Source of the DNA: Armatimonadota bacterium
GTDB lineage: Bacteria > Armatimonadota > Armatimonadia > Armatimonadales > Armatimonadaceae
DNA: 59,538 bases
Assembly (NCBI GenBank): GCA_026392155.1
Contig: JAPLCP010000078.1
Coordinates: 403 to 59,940, forward strand
Reading direction: 5' to 3'
Position 1 is the first letter of the stretch, and every line of letters begins with the position of its first letter. The translations under genes were made by a program, and so were the position numbers. The notes beneath the pieces were generated by a model, which made no database searches, was not told the DNA's origin, and was given only the letters and a program-made list of their open reading frames with translations. Positions 9,044 through 19,048 of this stretch are shown in pieces.

Positions 9044-9826
9044 CTACAGCCGCGCGGCGGCCCAGCAAGCGGCTCCAACAATCCCCGCCTCGTTTTGAAG
9101 AGCCGCCGGAACAACCGGAGTGCGCAGTGAGAGGAGTGGGAAGAATTTATCCGCTTTCTTGCTCACGCCGCCCCCCACGATAATCAGATCGGGCCAGAAA
9201 AGATTCTCCACCATCGTCAGGTAGCGGTTGACACGCTTGGCCCATTTTTCCCAAGACAGATCCTCGCGCTCACGGGCAGAGTCGGCGGCGTAGGTCTCGG
9301 CGTCCATTCCCTTGAGCTCTAAGTGTCCCAGCTCGGTGTTGGGGATGAGCTTGCCATCCAGAATCAGCGCGGTACCGATTCCAGTGCCGAGGGTGCAGAG
9401 AAAGATCAGGCCGTCCTTGCCCTTGCCCTCGCCAAAGGTCGCCTCCGCAAGCCCTGCAACATCGGCATCGTTGCCAATCGCAACCGGCGAGCAGCCCGTG
9501 GCCTCGGCGATCATCCCGGCGGCGTCTTTTCCGATCCAGCTCTTGTCAATATTTGCCGCCGTCGAGACGGTTCCGTACTTCACCACGGCAGGAAACCCCA
9601 CACCGATGGGCCCCTTCCACTCAAAGTGCGCGACGATCTGTGCCACGGTGGCGACAACGGCCTCGGGAGTCGCGGGCTGTGGTGTCTCCAATCGAAACCT
9701 CTCCCCAATTAGCTCACCCGTTGTCACGTCCACTGGGGCTCCCTTAATGCCCGTTCCCCCAATGTCAATGCCTAAAATAATCGTCGGTCTTACTGCCGCC
9801 ACTGTTGCTGTTGTTCGTCGTGCCAT
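9044..9826 (-). CDS. ppgK: ROK family kinase, polyphosphate glucokinase-like
   Basis: Phosphorylates glucose, probably with polyphosphate as well as ATP. The 260-residue protein has the ROK phosphate-binding loop [11 protein letters not shown] near the N-terminus, the second phosphate motif [13 protein letters not shown], and a [12 protein letters not shown] segment resembling actinobacterial PpgK. The ROK-repressor HTH and the usual ROK zinc-cysteine cluster are absent, consistent with PpgK. ATG at 9824-9826 is chosen because GGAGGA lies 8 nt upstream; a frame extension of 42 codons further upstream lacks support. It is divergent from the beta-mannosidase-like gene across about 140 nt, so shared control of sugar use is possible. 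Confidence 0.85.
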   Translation of the reverse strand: MARRTTATVAAVRPTIILGIDIGGTGIKGAPVDVTTGELIGERFRLETPQPATPEAVVATVAQIVAHFEWKGPIGVGFPAVVKYGTVSTAANIDKSWIGKDAAGMIAEATGCSPVAIGNDADVAGLAEATFGEGKGKDGLIFLCTLGTGIGTALILDGKLIPNTELGHLELKGMDAETYAADSAREREDLSWEKWAKRVNRYLTMVENLFWPDLIIVGGGVSKKADKFFPLLSLRTPVVPAALQNEAGIVGAACWAAARL

Positions 9827-9966
9827 CGTGTCCTCCAAATCCTTAGATTCGGTAACAAACGCATTGAATCCTTCCCGAGATTTGCGGAAACTGTGGTCAT
9901 TCCGTTTTGCAGAAACTATAGGACTTGAAGAAAGCCCTTGTGTCGGGTACAACGCAGGGGCTTTTT

Positions 9967-12522
9967 ATGCAACTGATCTCTACTTCTCTTGACTCTCATT
10001 GGGAGCTTGCCGAGCGTCTTCCGGCGGGCCGTGACCTCTCTCTTCTTTCAGGTGGCGAGAAGCTCTGGCTCCCTGCGACCGTTCCCGGCCATGTCCACAC
10101 CGATCTGGTAAAGGCAGGCGTCATCGCCGATCCGCTTGCCCGGCTCGCGGAGTGGGGCGCACGCTGGGTGGATGAGTCCGACTGGACCTACCGCACGATA
10201 TTTTTTGTAGACGCGGAGCGCTTGGCTGCGAAAGGTTCCGACGGCAAGCACTTTCTGCACTTTAACGGCCTCGATACCCTGGCGCGTGTGGAGCTCAATG
10301 GGAAGCATGCCGGGCAGGCGGACAACTACCACCGGGCATGGCGCTTCGATGTTACCGAGCTCTTGAAAGAAGGCGAGAACGAGCTCCGAGTAGAGTTCGA
10401 CTCCGCCCTGCGAGTGGGGCGCGAGAAGGCGGCGGCCTATATCGGTGATGGTAAAAGTGATCGGGGCAAGACAACCTACTTCAACTTCCCGCCTCGCGCT
10501 TTTGTCCGTAAACCACAGTACATGTTTGGCTGGGACTGGGGGCCGGAGCTGGTCTCCTGCGGCATCCACGGCCATGTCGAGCTGGTAACCGTGCCTCGGG
10601 CAGAGATTTTGCACTGGAAGCTGGACTACAAATTTATCAGCCAGAGTGTTGTGGACATGGACTTTCATGTCACCCTTCGCAAGTACGACAGCCAGCCACT
10701 GATTGTCAAAGCGGTGCTCTTTGCCTCGGGTGATACGACTCCTTCGAAGGTTTTGGAAGGTCCTCCTGGCGAGTACACCGTCCCTCTTCATATCAATAGT
10801 TTTGTCACCGAGCGCTGGAATCCCAACGGGGTAGATGGCCCGCGCAAGCGCCATCTGCTCAACCTGCGCCTGCTTGCCATCCCCGACAATGACCACGATG
10901 AGCCTGAGCCGATTCACCGATTGGCTGCCTCGGTGGGCTTCCGTGAGATCGAACTCGTTCAAGAGGCTGATGCGGATGGCGGGGGGAAGTCGTTTCAGTT
11001 CAAGGTCAATGGGCAGCCGCTCTTTGCCAAAGGGGCCAACTGGATCCCGGATCATAGCCTGCCGACGACGATCACAAAACACCAGCTTCGCCGGCGGCTC
11101 ACGGCAGCGCAAGAGGCGGGCTTTAACATGCTTCGGGTCTGGGGCGGCGGGCTCTACGAGAGCCAGGACTTCTACAGCCTCTGTGACGAGCTTGGGATCT
11201 TGGTCTGGCAGGACTTTGGTTTTGCCTGCGCCACGTATCCCGACGATGACCCGGCGTTCGTGCAAAGTGTGCGCGAGGAGGCCAGTGCCAATGTCCGTCG
11301 GCTCCGTCACCATCCCTGCCTGGCGCTCTGGTGCGGTGGCAATGAGAACGTCGAGCTGCACCAAGGGCGCTGGTCGGGTGCTGACCAAGCCACGAAGTTC
11401 TACGGCGAGAAGCTGATCCTGGAGACACTCCCCAGTGTTCTAGAGGCGGAAGACCCACAGACTCCCTACTGGCCCAACTCTCCCTATGGTGGCCAAGACT
11501 GCCGGGACGAAAACAGCGGCGATAGTCACTACTGGAATGTCTGGCACTCCAAAGAGCCGGGGAGCAACGGCGACTGGGTCAATTACGAAAAGTGCGACAC
11601 GCGCTTCTCCAGTGAGTTCGGCTTCGCGGCTCCGGCGGGACTGACCGCGTGGCACTCCGCACTCGCCCCTGAGGATTTGTGCGTCCGCTCGGTGAGCTCC
11701 CGCTGGCACGACAAGACCCGCAAGGGCTACGAGACCTATCTGGGCTTTATCCAGATGCACTTCCCCGAGCCGCAGTGCTTTGCGGATCTTGTCTACTTTG
11801 GCCAGTGCAACCAAGCACTCGCCTTTGCCTTTGGGATCGAGCACTGGCGACGGCGCAAGGGGCGCTGCTGGGGAACTCTCTTCTGGCAGCTCAACGACTG
11901 CTGGCCCACCCACTCCTGGTCCGTGATAGATAGCACGGGCGAGCCCAAGCTGGCCTACTACGCCATCAAGCGTGCCTATGCCCCCCTCTTGCTTTCCCTG
12001 CGGCGTTCGGGCAGAGCCATAGAGGCGCATCTCGTCAACGACACCTGGGGCGCGGTCTCTGGGAAGCTCAGTGTGCACCTCTTGACCTTTGAAGGGGAGC
12101 CCGTCTCGATGGCCGAGCAGATAGTTGTCGCACCTGCCAATGCCGCATCCGGGGCGGCACTCTCCCTTGCCATTCCCAGCTTTATCGCCGATGCAGGTAC
12201 CGATGTTTTTGTCCACGCGATATTTACCCCCGAGTCTGGTGAAATCGTTGAGAGTTTCTTGTTGCTTGCTGAGCCCAAAGACCTGCGCCTTGCCAACCCT
12301 GGCCTGCGGACGTTTATCTCCGAGCACTCGATCACGGTACAGGCTCAGCGCTTTGCCGCATTTGTCACCCTTCACTTTGAGGGTGTCTCCCATCAGCCCC
12401 AGCTCACCAACAATGGCTTTCACCTCGCACCGGGCCAGAGCAAAACGATTCAGCTCAGCCATCTCCCCGATCAAAAGACACTCTCACAGCTTTCGGCGCT
12501 GCTGCATATCCGTCATCTGTGA
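9967..12522 (+). CDS. Glycoside hydrolase family 2, beta-mannosidase-like
   Basis: An 851-residue enzyme predicted to remove terminal beta-D-mannose from mannans or N-glycan-like oligosaccharides. The order is a GH2 sugar-binding jelly roll (about 1-190; [21 protein letters not shown]), an immunoglobulin-like domain (about 200-330), a TIM barrel with acid/base Glu460 (WCGGNEN) and nucleophile Glu550 (SSEFGF), then C-terminal beta domains. The motif [11 protein letters not shown] and the [12 protein letters not shown] stretch are typical of beta-mannosidases rather than beta-galactosidases. No signal peptide is seen, so it may act on imported oligosaccharides. An in-frame ATG at 9925 would add 14 residues, but 9967 fits the family N-terminus better. 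Confidence 0.9.
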   Translation: MQLISTSLDSHWELAERLPAGRDLSLLSGGEKLWLPATVPGHVHTDLVKAGVIADPLARLAEWGARWVDESDWTYRTIFFVDAERLAAKGSDGKHFLHFNGLDTLARVELNGKHAGQADNYHRAWRFDVTELLKEGENELRVEFDSALRVGREKAAAYIGDGKSDRGKTTYFNFPPRAFVRKPQYMFGWDWGPELVSCGIHGHVELVTVPRAEILHWKLDYKFISQSVVDMDFHVTLRKYDSQPLIVKAVLFASGDTTPSKVLEGPPGEYTVPLHINSFVTERWNPNGVDGPRKRHLLNLRLLAIPDNDHDEPEPIHRLAASVGFREIELVQEADADGGGKSFQFKVNGQPLFAKGANWIPDHSLPTTITKHQLRRRLTAAQEAGFNMLRVWGGGLYESQDFYSLCDELGILVWQDFGFACATYPDDDPAFVQSVREEASANVRRLRHHPCLALWCGGNENVELHQGRWSGADQATKFYGEKLILETLPSVLEAEDPQTPYWPNSPYGGQDCRDENSGDSHYWNVWHSKEPGSNGDWVNYEKCDTRFSSEFGFAAPAGLTAWHSALAPEDLCVRSVSSRWHDKTRKGYETYLGFIQMHFPEPQCFADLVYFGQCNQALAFAFGIEHWRRRKGRCWGTLFWQLNDCWPTHSWSVIDSTGEPKLAYYAIKRAYAPLLLSLRRSGRAIEAHLVNDTWGAVSGKLSVHLLTFEGEPVSMAEQIVVAPANAASGAALSLAIPSFIADAGTDVFVHAIFTPESGEIVESFLLLAEPKDLRLANPGLRTFISEHSITVQAQRFAAFVTLHFEGVSHQPQLTNNGFHLAPGQSKTIQLSHLPDQKTLSQLSALLHIRHL

Positions 12523-12633
12523 TTGTATGCCACCAATTTACAAGTAATAATACTGTAAAAAACTAAAAAACTAATCCGAAGTCATAATCATTCCATAATT
12601 ACCTATATCTGTTTGTTTGTGGAGAGAATGAAA

Positions 12634-13653
12634 ATGAATCATTTTGTTTCTGGGATTGCGTTGACAAGTATTCTTGTGATGCCATTGTTTGGTTGTAGTG
12701 GAGGTGGTAGTTTAGCATCGTCATCCCCGATAAAAATCGAGCTTCCATCACCCAATCAAACCCGTAATTATACGATTGGCATAGCGGGAACGCGAGGGAG
12801 TATTCCTCTCTCTTTTCTAGGTGTGTCTAATGTCATTGCGCCAGGAGGTTCTATTGCCGCAAAAAGCAAGATCAGTGCGACAAGTCTTCTCAGTGTCCCA
12901 GAAGTCTACGGTGACCGGCGCTTTGTTGGCTGGGAGTACCGTGGTACTCGATTCAGCACCTCAGCTGCCATTAGTGAGCTGCCTGCCACTCTTAACGTTG
13001 GTGAGACTATAACCGCCGTCTATGAGCCTATAGAAGCTCGCACGAGTCCCCTCGTGCCTAACTACAATCATGATGATTATTACTATTGGAAATCTCCCGA
13101 CCAGGCAAGGCTCAAAATTTACTTCGACACCACAGTGAATGGGGACTTCAAGCCTATTTTACAAGAAGGTTTTGATCGCTGGTTTAACGCTCTTGGTTCT
13201 AGCTTTGGTTATACCCTAGTGACAGATCAAGCAGAGGCACAGATCGTGGTAAAAATGGGGCCAGTCGTAGGTTCCGTTGCACAAACGTCAATCATTGCGA
13301 CAAATACAATCCCAGCCTCTTTAGTGAGTGCTTCCATTATCTTAGATCCCGCACAGCTTCCTCCCATCCAGAGTAATCGTGGGGTGATCGTCGCCCTCGC
13401 GGCACATGAGTTTGGGCATGCCTTAGGGATTAGCGGCGGCAGTACTCAAGGGCATAGCGATGATGCCGCTGACACCATGTTTCCCATAGTAACCGTCAAC
13501 ACAATCCATATTACTCCACGAGACATCAACACACTTACGAACATGTACAACGACGTGTTCAGCAGTCGTCACAAACCAGTCACACACCGCGCGGCCTCAG
13601 GGTTACTGCACAGCAAAACCATAGATTGCCCTGTAAATATCGCCACGAAGTAA
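12634..13653 (+). CDS. Lipoprotein with a matrixin-like zinc metalloprotease domain
   Basis: A 339-residue exported protein. The N-terminus has a hydrophobic stretch and a lipobox ending LFGC, so it is likely lipid-anchored. Residues about 90-140 contain a FVGWEYRG...SAAISELP...ETITAVYEP pattern like the bacterial InlB-type beta repeat. The C-terminal half has a zinc-binding motif AAHEFGHALGISGG, a further histidine about ten residues on (GHSDDAADTMFP) and a Met-turn-like methionine, resembling matrixin-type (M10) peptidases. A substrate cannot be inferred. ATG at 12634 is chosen because GGAGAGA lies 6 nt upstream; ATG 12628 and GTG 12619 are alternatives. The gene is somewhat more AT-rich than its neighbours. 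Confidence 0.75.
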   Translation: MNHFVSGIALTSILVMPLFGCSGGGSLASSSPIKIELPSPNQTRNYTIGIAGTRGSIPLSFLGVSNVIAPGGSIAAKSKISATSLLSVPEVYGDRRFVGWEYRGTRFSTSAAISELPATLNVGETITAVYEPIEARTSPLVPNYNHDDYYYWKSPDQARLKIYFDTTVNGDFKPILQEGFDRWFNALGSSFGYTLVTDQAEAQIVVKMGPVVGSVAQTSIIATNTIPASLVSASIILDPAQLPPIQSNRGVIVALAAHEFGHALGISGGSTQGHSDDAADTMFPIVTVNTIHITPRDINTLTNMYNDVFSSRHKPVTHRAASGLLHSKTIDCPVNIATK

Positions 13654-13709
13654 CCTCGCTAAAGTGCTGGAAGGAATTAGGGGTTTCCAAACCGAATCTT
13701 TCCAGCAGG

Positions 13710-14927
13710 ATGACTGACGATCTTGCTCTACTAGGAGGAGTGCCCCTCCACCCCCACCCCTGGCCGTCTTGGCCTATATGGGATCACCGTGACGAAGAAG
13801 CGGTTCTCCGCGCCCTGCGCAGTGGCCACTGGGGACGCCTTACCGGCCCGGAAGTCTCGGCATTCGAGGAAGAGTTCGCTCTGTTTCAGGAGTGCCGATT
13901 TGGCGTTGCGGTGCCCTGTGGGACAGTGGCTCTCAAGCTGGCGCTGCTCGCCCTCGATATTCAGGCAGGTGATGAGGTTATTGTGCCGCCGTATACCTTT
14001 GTTGCCACGGTTGGGGCGGTGATCCAGTGCAACGCGGTTCCCGTTTTTGTTGATATCCACCCGGACTCCTACTGCCTGGATCCTTCCCGTGTGGCGGAAG
14101 CGATCACTCCCCGAACCCGCGCCATTATCGCCGTACACCTCGGAGGACTGCCTGCAGATTTGGAGAAGCTCTGTGCTTTTGGACTCCCCGTAATTGAGGA
14201 TGCATCCCATGCGCATGGAAGCATCTATAAAGGGCGAAAAGTGGGAGGAATCGGGACACTTGGTTGCTTCTCCTTCCAAGCGAGCAAGAATCTAAACTGT
14301 GGCGAAGGAGGCATCGTCCTTACCAACGATGAAGCGCTTGCGGCGGCAGTTCGTGCTCAGTCAAGCTGGGGGGAGGGCTCCTCTGGACAGATTCTCGGGA
14401 GCAACTTCCGCATGACGGAGCTGCAGGGTGCACTGCTACGGACACAGCTCGCTCGACTCCCCGAGCAAGCGGCGCAACGTGACTCCAATGGCAGGCTCCT
14501 CGACAGCCTTCTCAAGGGTCTCCCCGGCATTCGCCCCTTGCCAAGAGAGGCTCTCGGCTGCGACAGGCATGCCTATCACCTCTACAGCTTTCGCTACGAC
14601 CAAGACGTCTGGGGCCTGCCTCGTGGCGTATTTATAGACGCAATGCGTGCCGAGGGAATCCCTGTGGATCCTGGCTATGCCACTCCGCTTTATGAGTGGC
14701 CTGTCTTTACAAACCGACGTTTTGGCCCTTGGAACGGGAGCATGGAAGGGTATGCTTCCTCCGAAAACCACCGTGCACACTGCCCCGTCATGGAGCGAGT
14801 GAGTCAAAAAGAAGGCTGCTGGATAAAACAAAGTGCATTGCTTGCGCCCCCAGAAGAGGTACAACTGATCGCAAAAGCAATCGAAAAAACCTGGGGAAAG
14901 AGAGCAGATTTAGCTCGTTTACTCTGA
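13710..14927 (+). CDS. DegT/DnrJ/EryC1/StrS family PLP aminotransferase
   Basis: A 405-residue PLP-dependent enzyme of the type that aminates keto-sugars on nucleotide carriers or makes aminohydroxybenzoate-type intermediates. Seen: GTVALKLALLAL (substrate loop), PPYTFVATVGAV, an EDASHAHG PLP-ring contact and the Schiff-base Lys193 in FQASKNLNCGEGG. The start is the ATG at 13710; upstream frame to 13626 overlaps the preceding gene and looks non-coding. No other amino-sugar or secondary-metabolite genes are adjacent, so its product is unknown. Its 3' end overlaps the remnant of the convergent vanZ gene by 9 nt. Confidence 0.9.
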   Translation: MTDDLALLGGVPLHPHPWPSWPIWDHRDEEAVLRALRSGHWGRLTGPEVSAFEEEFALFQECRFGVAVPCGTVALKLALLALDIQAGDEVIVPPYTFVATVGAVIQCNAVPVFVDIHPDSYCLDPSRVAEAITPRTRAIIAVHLGGLPADLEKLCAFGLPVIEDASHAHGSIYKGRKVGGIGTLGCFSFQASKNLNCGEGGIVLTNDEALAAAVRAQSSWGEGSSGQILGSNFRMTELQGALLRTQLARLPEQAAQRDSNGRLLDSLLKGLPGIRPLPREALGCDRHAYHLYSFRYDQDVWGLPRGVFIDAMRAEGIPVDPGYATPLYEWPVFTNRRFGPWNGSMEGYASSENHRAHCPVMERVSQKEGCWIKQSALLAPPEEVQLIAKAIEKTWGKRADLARLL

Positions 14928-15379
14928 CACATTCGGATTATTTAATGACTCAGTTTGCAGAAGCCAGCGCTCAAGCGTTTTTAGACCAAAAAAGGCGAGA
15001 GTGGTCAGGAAAACAATAGCAACTCCCACTCCATTTAATAAGAACTGCTCCAAGCGCACGTGGCGTGTTCCCTCACCATGACGAGGGAGAGGGGTCTTAG
15101 TTTAGGCTGCCCTGACTGGCAGAGCCGAATGACGAGCAGTGTCAGTACACCATAGACGACAACATGGGCGATTTTCCGAACCATCTGGGTGATCTGGTAC
15201 ATCGAAACGATTTGTGGATCGGGATAGTAAAATCCTGGCTCGATCCAATCAAAGAGCTTATGGAGAAGAATCCAGGACTGCTGATAGCTTCCTAGCTCCG
15301 TTGCTAAGAGTGCCGCGATGCCAAGCCACAAAAGTAGTGGCGCGGCATAGATCAAGATACGGAGAACGGCACGACGCAT
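14919..15379 (-). pseudogene. vanZ-family membrane protein, internally deleted and frameshifted
   Basis: The 5' part (from ATG 15379) encodes a first membrane segment, an extracytoplasmic loop and RKIAHVVVYGVLTLL, the VanZ KxxHxxxY-type second segment. It then runs out of frame to a stop at 15035. In another frame the sequence resumes as RLEQFLLNGVGVAIVFL and ends at TAA 14919-14921; this is the family's last segment (usually D..lNg.G). The third segment with the DExHQ signature is missing. A GC-rich hairpin repeat (15069-15088) sits at the junction. I infer a repeat-associated deletion that inactivated the gene. It lies 10 nt after the GH78 stop and probably shared its transcript. Confidence 0.65.
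15069..15088. repeat. Small GC-rich hairpin repeat inside the vanZ remnant
   Basis: TCCCTC (15069-15074) pairs with GAGGGA (15083-15088) around an 8-nt loop, followed by GAGGGG. It resembles the CCCTC/GAGGG hairpin at 55463-55486 and the larger palindrome at 23380-23457, suggesting a dispersed repeat class. Confidence 0.45.
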
Positions 15380-15389
15380 AGGTTTTCGA

Positions 15390-16982
15390 TTATATCGCGG
15401 CCACACCATCGGGTAGAGTGAGTGTTGTCTCGATGGTTCCGTCTGCTTGTTTTTGGTGCTCTACGGTGACTAGCCCGTAGGGTGTCGGAACCGTTCCCCG
15501 TGCCCAGGAAAGATCACCAAGGTGGGGCTTGCAGTGGATCTTTGCCATCCCTGGCTCGGCGGACGTGATTCCCAGAACCCACTGGGTGAGCCAAGCCGTA
15601 GGGCCAGCCGCCCAGCCGTGGCAGAGAGAGTGGCGTATGCCCTTGTAGCACCAGTTGCCGTACTCTGCATGGATATCATGCTTTCCTTTGAGGGGCAGCT
15701 CGTCAATTCGGGTGGCATTCTCTTTCCAGTCAAGCTCGAAGCCTTCCCAGAATGTCGTCGCTCCCAGGTCGAGCATTCCGCCCCAGTAGTGCCGGATCAG
15801 GTTCAAGCACCCTATGATGTCTCCAGCTCGCGCCCGCGCTTCCAGTACGCAGTAGCCATAAAAGGTCGAAAGCCCGCGGTACGGGTTCACCGCGAGGACA
15901 TTCCAGTTGGCGGATTGCGCCTCTTGCATCCCTGCCAAGACAACGAGTGCCTGGGCTTGCTTACTTGAGGTCAGGCGCTGAATTTTTCTTGCCTTATCAC
16001 TCGCCTCTTTGCAGCGCCGGGCAAGTCCGTCCTCGCCTAGAACGGTGCAGAGCCATGCACCCCGCTGGAGGGTGAGCACAACAAGTGCTTGCAAGCCCGC
16101 CGCGATCGCCTCTGGGTCTTCTGAGGTTGGCCACTCCAAGAAGCGGTGTCCCCCTAAAAACTCCGAGCCATCGGGGCGCACGTGTAGCAAGACACGCTCC
16201 AGTAAGCTCATGAGATAGCGTCGCTGCTGCTCCAAGTAGAGCTGATCGCCAAAGCGTGCGTACCAGTCGGCCTGAATCAGGAGCCACCAGAGCGAGTACG
16301 ACGAGATTCCATTCATCCACTGAAGGAGCGGTGTCTGGTCGCGGACATAGTCCAGGCTCGCGGGGACGATCTCATGGTTGCCAAAAACCGTCGCGACTAC
16401 CATCGCCTCCGGGTGCAAGTCCCCTATCCAGACAAGACGGTCCCGCTTAATGCCATCCCAGACATGGTCTTGCATACACAGATGCACCGTGTAGGCCCCT
16501 GTCTCCCAGATCGCATTCAGCCGCTCATCGGAGCAGGCAAACGAGCCCTGCCATGGCTCATCACGGATCAGGTGAACGGCTTCGACCGCACGTACAGAGA
16601 GCGTGATTCCGGGGTCTACGTTGTCTAGGCGCACAAACCGGAAGCCTGTCTCCCCTATCTCCGTCCGCCCCATCCAGGCCACCGGTAGACGATAGTCGTG
16701 GATGGCATGGTCTTGATCGGGCAGTCCCATTGTCTCACTAACCGACTCTCCAAAGCGCACACGAACCAGGGGATTACCCTTGGGTTGAGTGGTAGGAATG
16801 TCGAGGCGAACGCCTCCATGAAGCTCACGCCCAAAGTCTAAGATCACCCAGCTACCTGGCGGCAGTAGGCAGACTTCGTCGTTGTCTTCTAGGAGCGCTT
16901 GGGTCAGTCGGGCTTCCTCTTTCGCGACAATACGAGTTGGCTTTACAAAAAATCGAGTTCGGGGGTCACGGCGTACTTGCAT
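15390..16982 (-). CDS. GH78-like alpha-L-rhamnosidase
   Basis: A 530-residue protein predicted to hydrolyse terminal alpha-L-rhamnose or a related deoxysugar. It has a short N-terminal beta-sandwich region (DFGRELHGGVRLDI and RFGESVSE) followed by an (alpha/alpha)6 barrel. The barrel carries the GH78 signature VWDGIKRDRLVWIGDL (Asp176 in WDG) and the late motif LCHGWAAGPTAWL, then a C-terminal beta domain. It is shorter than classical GH78 enzymes (700-1000), lacking the extra N-terminal modules. No signal peptide is seen. ATG at 16980-16982 is chosen; an earlier TTG is less likely. The gene is divergent from the pncA-pncB pair. Confidence 0.85.
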   Translation of the reverse strand: MQVRRDPRTRFFVKPTRIVAKEEARLTQALLEDNDEVCLLPPGSWVILDFGRELHGGVRLDIPTTQPKGNPLVRVRFGESVSETMGLPDQDHAIHDYRLPVAWMGRTEIGETGFRFVRLDNVDPGITLSVRAVEAVHLIRDEPWQGSFACSDERLNAIWETGAYTVHLCMQDHVWDGIKRDRLVWIGDLHPEAMVVATVFGNHEIVPASLDYVRDQTPLLQWMNGISSYSLWWLLIQADWYARFGDQLYLEQQRRYLMSLLERVLLHVRPDGSEFLGGHRFLEWPTSEDPEAIAAGLQALVVLTLQRGAWLCTVLGEDGLARRCKEASDKARKIQRLTSSKQAQALVVLAGMQEAQSANWNVLAVNPYRGLSTFYGYCVLEARARAGDIIGCLNLIRHYWGGMLDLGATTFWEGFELDWKENATRIDELPLKGKHDIHAEYGNWCYKGIRHSLCHGWAAGPTAWLTQWVLGITSAEPGMAKIHCKPHLGDLSWARGTVPTPYGLVTVEHQKQADGTIETTLTLPDGVAAI

Positions 16983-16992
16983 AGGCGCCAAT

Positions 16993-16998
16993 AGTATA
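16993..16998 (-). promoter_or_regulatory. -10 box (TATACT) for the GH78 gene
   Basis: TATACT on the minus strand ends 10 nt before the ATG at 16982, with no Shine-Dalgarno sequence between. It lies back to back with the pncA promoter. Confidence 0.45.
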
Positions 16999-17043
16999 TC
17001 CGGTAGACTATGAAAATTAGGCGAAACTTTTTTGTGTTATATT

Positions 17044-17049
17044 TACACT
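17044..17049 (+). promoter_or_regulatory. -10 box (TACACT) for pncA, probably leaderless
   Basis: TACACT ends 8 nt before the pncA ATG, and the 8-nt gap contains no ribosome site. Confidence 0.5.
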
Positions 17050-17057
17050 AATAAGCT

Positions 17058-17828
17058 ATGAAACGACAACTTTTTATCATTGACCCGCAGGAGGACTTCT
17101 GCAACCCGATATCGGGCGCACTCTATGTTGCGGGTGCTGAGTCCGATATTGAACGCATTGCCACGCTCTTATGCTTGCCCTGCGACTTCGATGCCATACA
17201 CGTGACCCTCGATACGCACCACCTTCTCGATATCGCCCACCCACTCTGGTGGAAAGACCTGAGAGGGGCTCCCCCCGCCCCGTTTACGATCATCGAGGAC
17301 TTGAGTCAGTGGCATGCCGCCAACCCAGCGCACCAAACAAGAGGCGAGGCCTATGTAGGAGCCCTGGCACGCAATGGGCGCTACCCTCTCTGTATCTGGC
17401 CACCCCACTGCCTGATTGGGAGCGCGGGCCATGCGGTCGCCGCCAAGCTGTTCTCCGCGCTCTGTGACTGGGAGAGGCGCACGGGTAAGAGTGTGAACTA
17501 TGTCCGTAAAGGCGAGAACCCCTTTACGGAGCACTACAGTGCGATCGCCGCAGATGTCCCCGATCCAAGTGACCCTGCGACTCTGCCCAATAAGGCCCTC
17601 CTCACCTCACTGGCCCAGGCCGACGAGATTCTAGTTTGCGGGGAAGCGGGAAGCCACTGTGTCGCTAATACGGTTCGCGACCTGGTTGCCCACGGGATTT
17701 CTGCTCAAAAGCTCACGCTCCTTACCGATGCTTTCTCGCCCGTTCCGGGCTTTACGCACTTCCAGGACGCGTTTCTCGCCGAGCTCAAGGCCGCTGGCGC
17801 ACGGCTCACGACCACGAAAGAAATATAA
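17058..17828 (+). CDS. pncA: Nicotinamidase / isochorismatase-like cysteine hydrolase
   Basis: Hydrolyses nicotinamide to nicotinate for NAD salvage. The 256-residue protein has the catalytic triad of the family: Asp9 (FIIDPQEDF), Lys151 (YVRKGENPF) and Cys201 (AGSHCVANT), plus a DTHHLLDIAHP metal-binding segment. Bacterial PncA is usually about 190-215 residues, so this one carries some extra sequence around residues 70-120. The specific nicotinamidase call rests mainly on the pncB gene 9 nt downstream, which uses the product; the family also includes isochorismatases and other amidases. Confidence 0.87.
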   Translation: MKRQLFIIDPQEDFCNPISGALYVAGAESDIERIATLLCLPCDFDAIHVTLDTHHLLDIAHPLWWKDLRGAPPAPFTIIEDLSQWHAANPAHQTRGEAYVGALARNGRYPLCIWPPHCLIGSAGHAVAAKLFSALCDWERRTGKSVNYVRKGENPFTEHYSAIAADVPDPSDPATLPNKALLTSLAQADEILVCGEAGSHCVANTVRDLVAHGISAQKLTLLTDAFSPVPGFTHFQDAFLAELKAAGARLTTTKEI

Positions 17829-17837
17829 AGAAACAAT

Positions 17838-18992
17838 ATGATCGTCTCACTACTCGATACCGATCTCTACAAGTTCACCATGATGCAGGTGGTCTGGGGA
17901 CGCTACCCGCAGGCGCAAGCGGAGTATAAGTTCCAGTGCCGCAGCGCCGACGCCGACTTGACTCCCTTTGCGACCGAGATTCGGGCGGAGCTTGACAAGC
18001 TCGCTGGGCTACGTCTCCAGCCGGACGAGGCCGCGTTTCTGCGCTCGATTCGCTATATCCGCCCGGAGTTTGTGGACTTTCTGGAGAGCTTTCGCCTCGA
18101 CCCCAGCCAGATCGAGATTCAAATGGAAACCGGCTTTGAGCTACGGATTCGTGGCCCGTGGCTGGAGACTATTCTCTTTGAGGTACCCGTTCTTGCCACG
18201 ATCAATGAAATCTGGTCGCGTCACCACTTTCCCCTCACGGTGGAGCGTGAAGCAGAAGGGCTGCGGCGCTTGGAGGAAAAAAAACGGCAACTCTTAGGCA
18301 CTTCTATTCCCGTTCGGGTCATGGAGTTTGGGACGCGGCGGCGCTACAGCCAGGCGTGGCAGGAGCGCATTGTCGAGCAGCTCGCTCCCCAGCTTATTGG
18401 CACCAGCAATGTGCACCTGGCCCACAAGCTGGGCCTCAAGCCCTTTGGAACCATGGCCCATGAGTTTCTTCAGGCGGGGCAAGCACTCGCCCCCCTCCTC
18501 CATTCCCAAAAATTCATGCTGGAAGAGTGGATGCAGTTCTACCGAGGCGATCTAGGGATTGCGCTCTCGGATGTCTTTGGCTTCGACGCGTTTCTGGCCG
18601 ACTTCGACCGACTCTTTGCCAAGGCCTACGACGGCTGCCGCCACGACTCAGGCGATCCGGCTATCTGGGGGGAGAGGCTACTGGCGCACTACGAGAGCCT
18701 TGGCGTCGACCCGCGCCACAAAACTGCCGTCTTCTCCGATGGCCTGAGTATCCCAAAGGCCACTGCACTCGCCGAGCGCTTTGACACGCGCATTCGGACG
18801 ATCTTTGGAATCGGCACCGACTTAACCAACGATCTAGGGGAAAAGGCCCTACAAATTGTGATCAAGCTCGTGCGCCTCAATAACCAGCCCGTCGTTAAGC
18901 TCTCCGACTCACCCGGAAAAGCCATAACAGACGATGTGGGGTATCTGGAATATGTCCGTGCGGCGTTTGCAGCTGGCATAAGAAGGAATTAA
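17838..18992 (+). CDS. pncB: Nicotinate phosphoribosyltransferase
   Basis: Converts nicotinate and PRPP to nicotinate mononucleotide (Preiss-Handler pathway). The 384-residue protein starts with the characteristic LLDTDLYKFTMMQ. It has FGTRRR (about residue 160), GTSNVHLAHKLGLKPFGTMAHE (about 190-215; includes the region around the phosphorylatable histidine), DSGDP for the phosphate and FGIGTDLTND near the C-terminus. The length is typical of the Escherichia coli PncB type. It forms a two-gene NAD salvage unit with the nicotinamidase upstream; the intergenic gap is only 9 nt. Confidence 0.96.
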   Translation: MIVSLLDTDLYKFTMMQVVWGRYPQAQAEYKFQCRSADADLTPFATEIRAELDKLAGLRLQPDEAAFLRSIRYIRPEFVDFLESFRLDPSQIEIQMETGFELRIRGPWLETILFEVPVLATINEIWSRHHFPLTVEREAEGLRRLEEKKRQLLGTSIPVRVMEFGTRRRYSQAWQERIVEQLAPQLIGTSNVHLAHKLGLKPFGTMAHEFLQAGQALAPLLHSQKFMLEEWMQFYRGDLGIALSDVFGFDAFLADFDRLFAKAYDGCRHDSGDPAIWGERLLAHYESLGVDPRHKTAVFSDGLSIPKATALAERFDTRIRTIFGIGTDLTNDLGEKALQIVIKLVRLNNQPVVKLSDSPGKAITDDVGYLEYVRAAFAAGIRRN

Positions 18993-19048
18993 GACGGGCA
19001 CTGACGAATGCTCTGTCTGTTAGTTTTACCTAGAGAAGGAGTTTCGTT

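Noticed and set aside
10048-12474. Long open frames on the minus strand opposite the GH2 gene
   Set aside because: They run antisense to a gene with readable GH2 motifs, have no family motifs themselves, and high G+C content produces such frames by chance.
12523-12633. Possible riboswitch or small RNA in the AT-rich gap before the metalloprotease gene
   Set aside because: The gap is only 111 nt, has no recognisable fold or conserved motif, and low G+C is expected for a promoter region.
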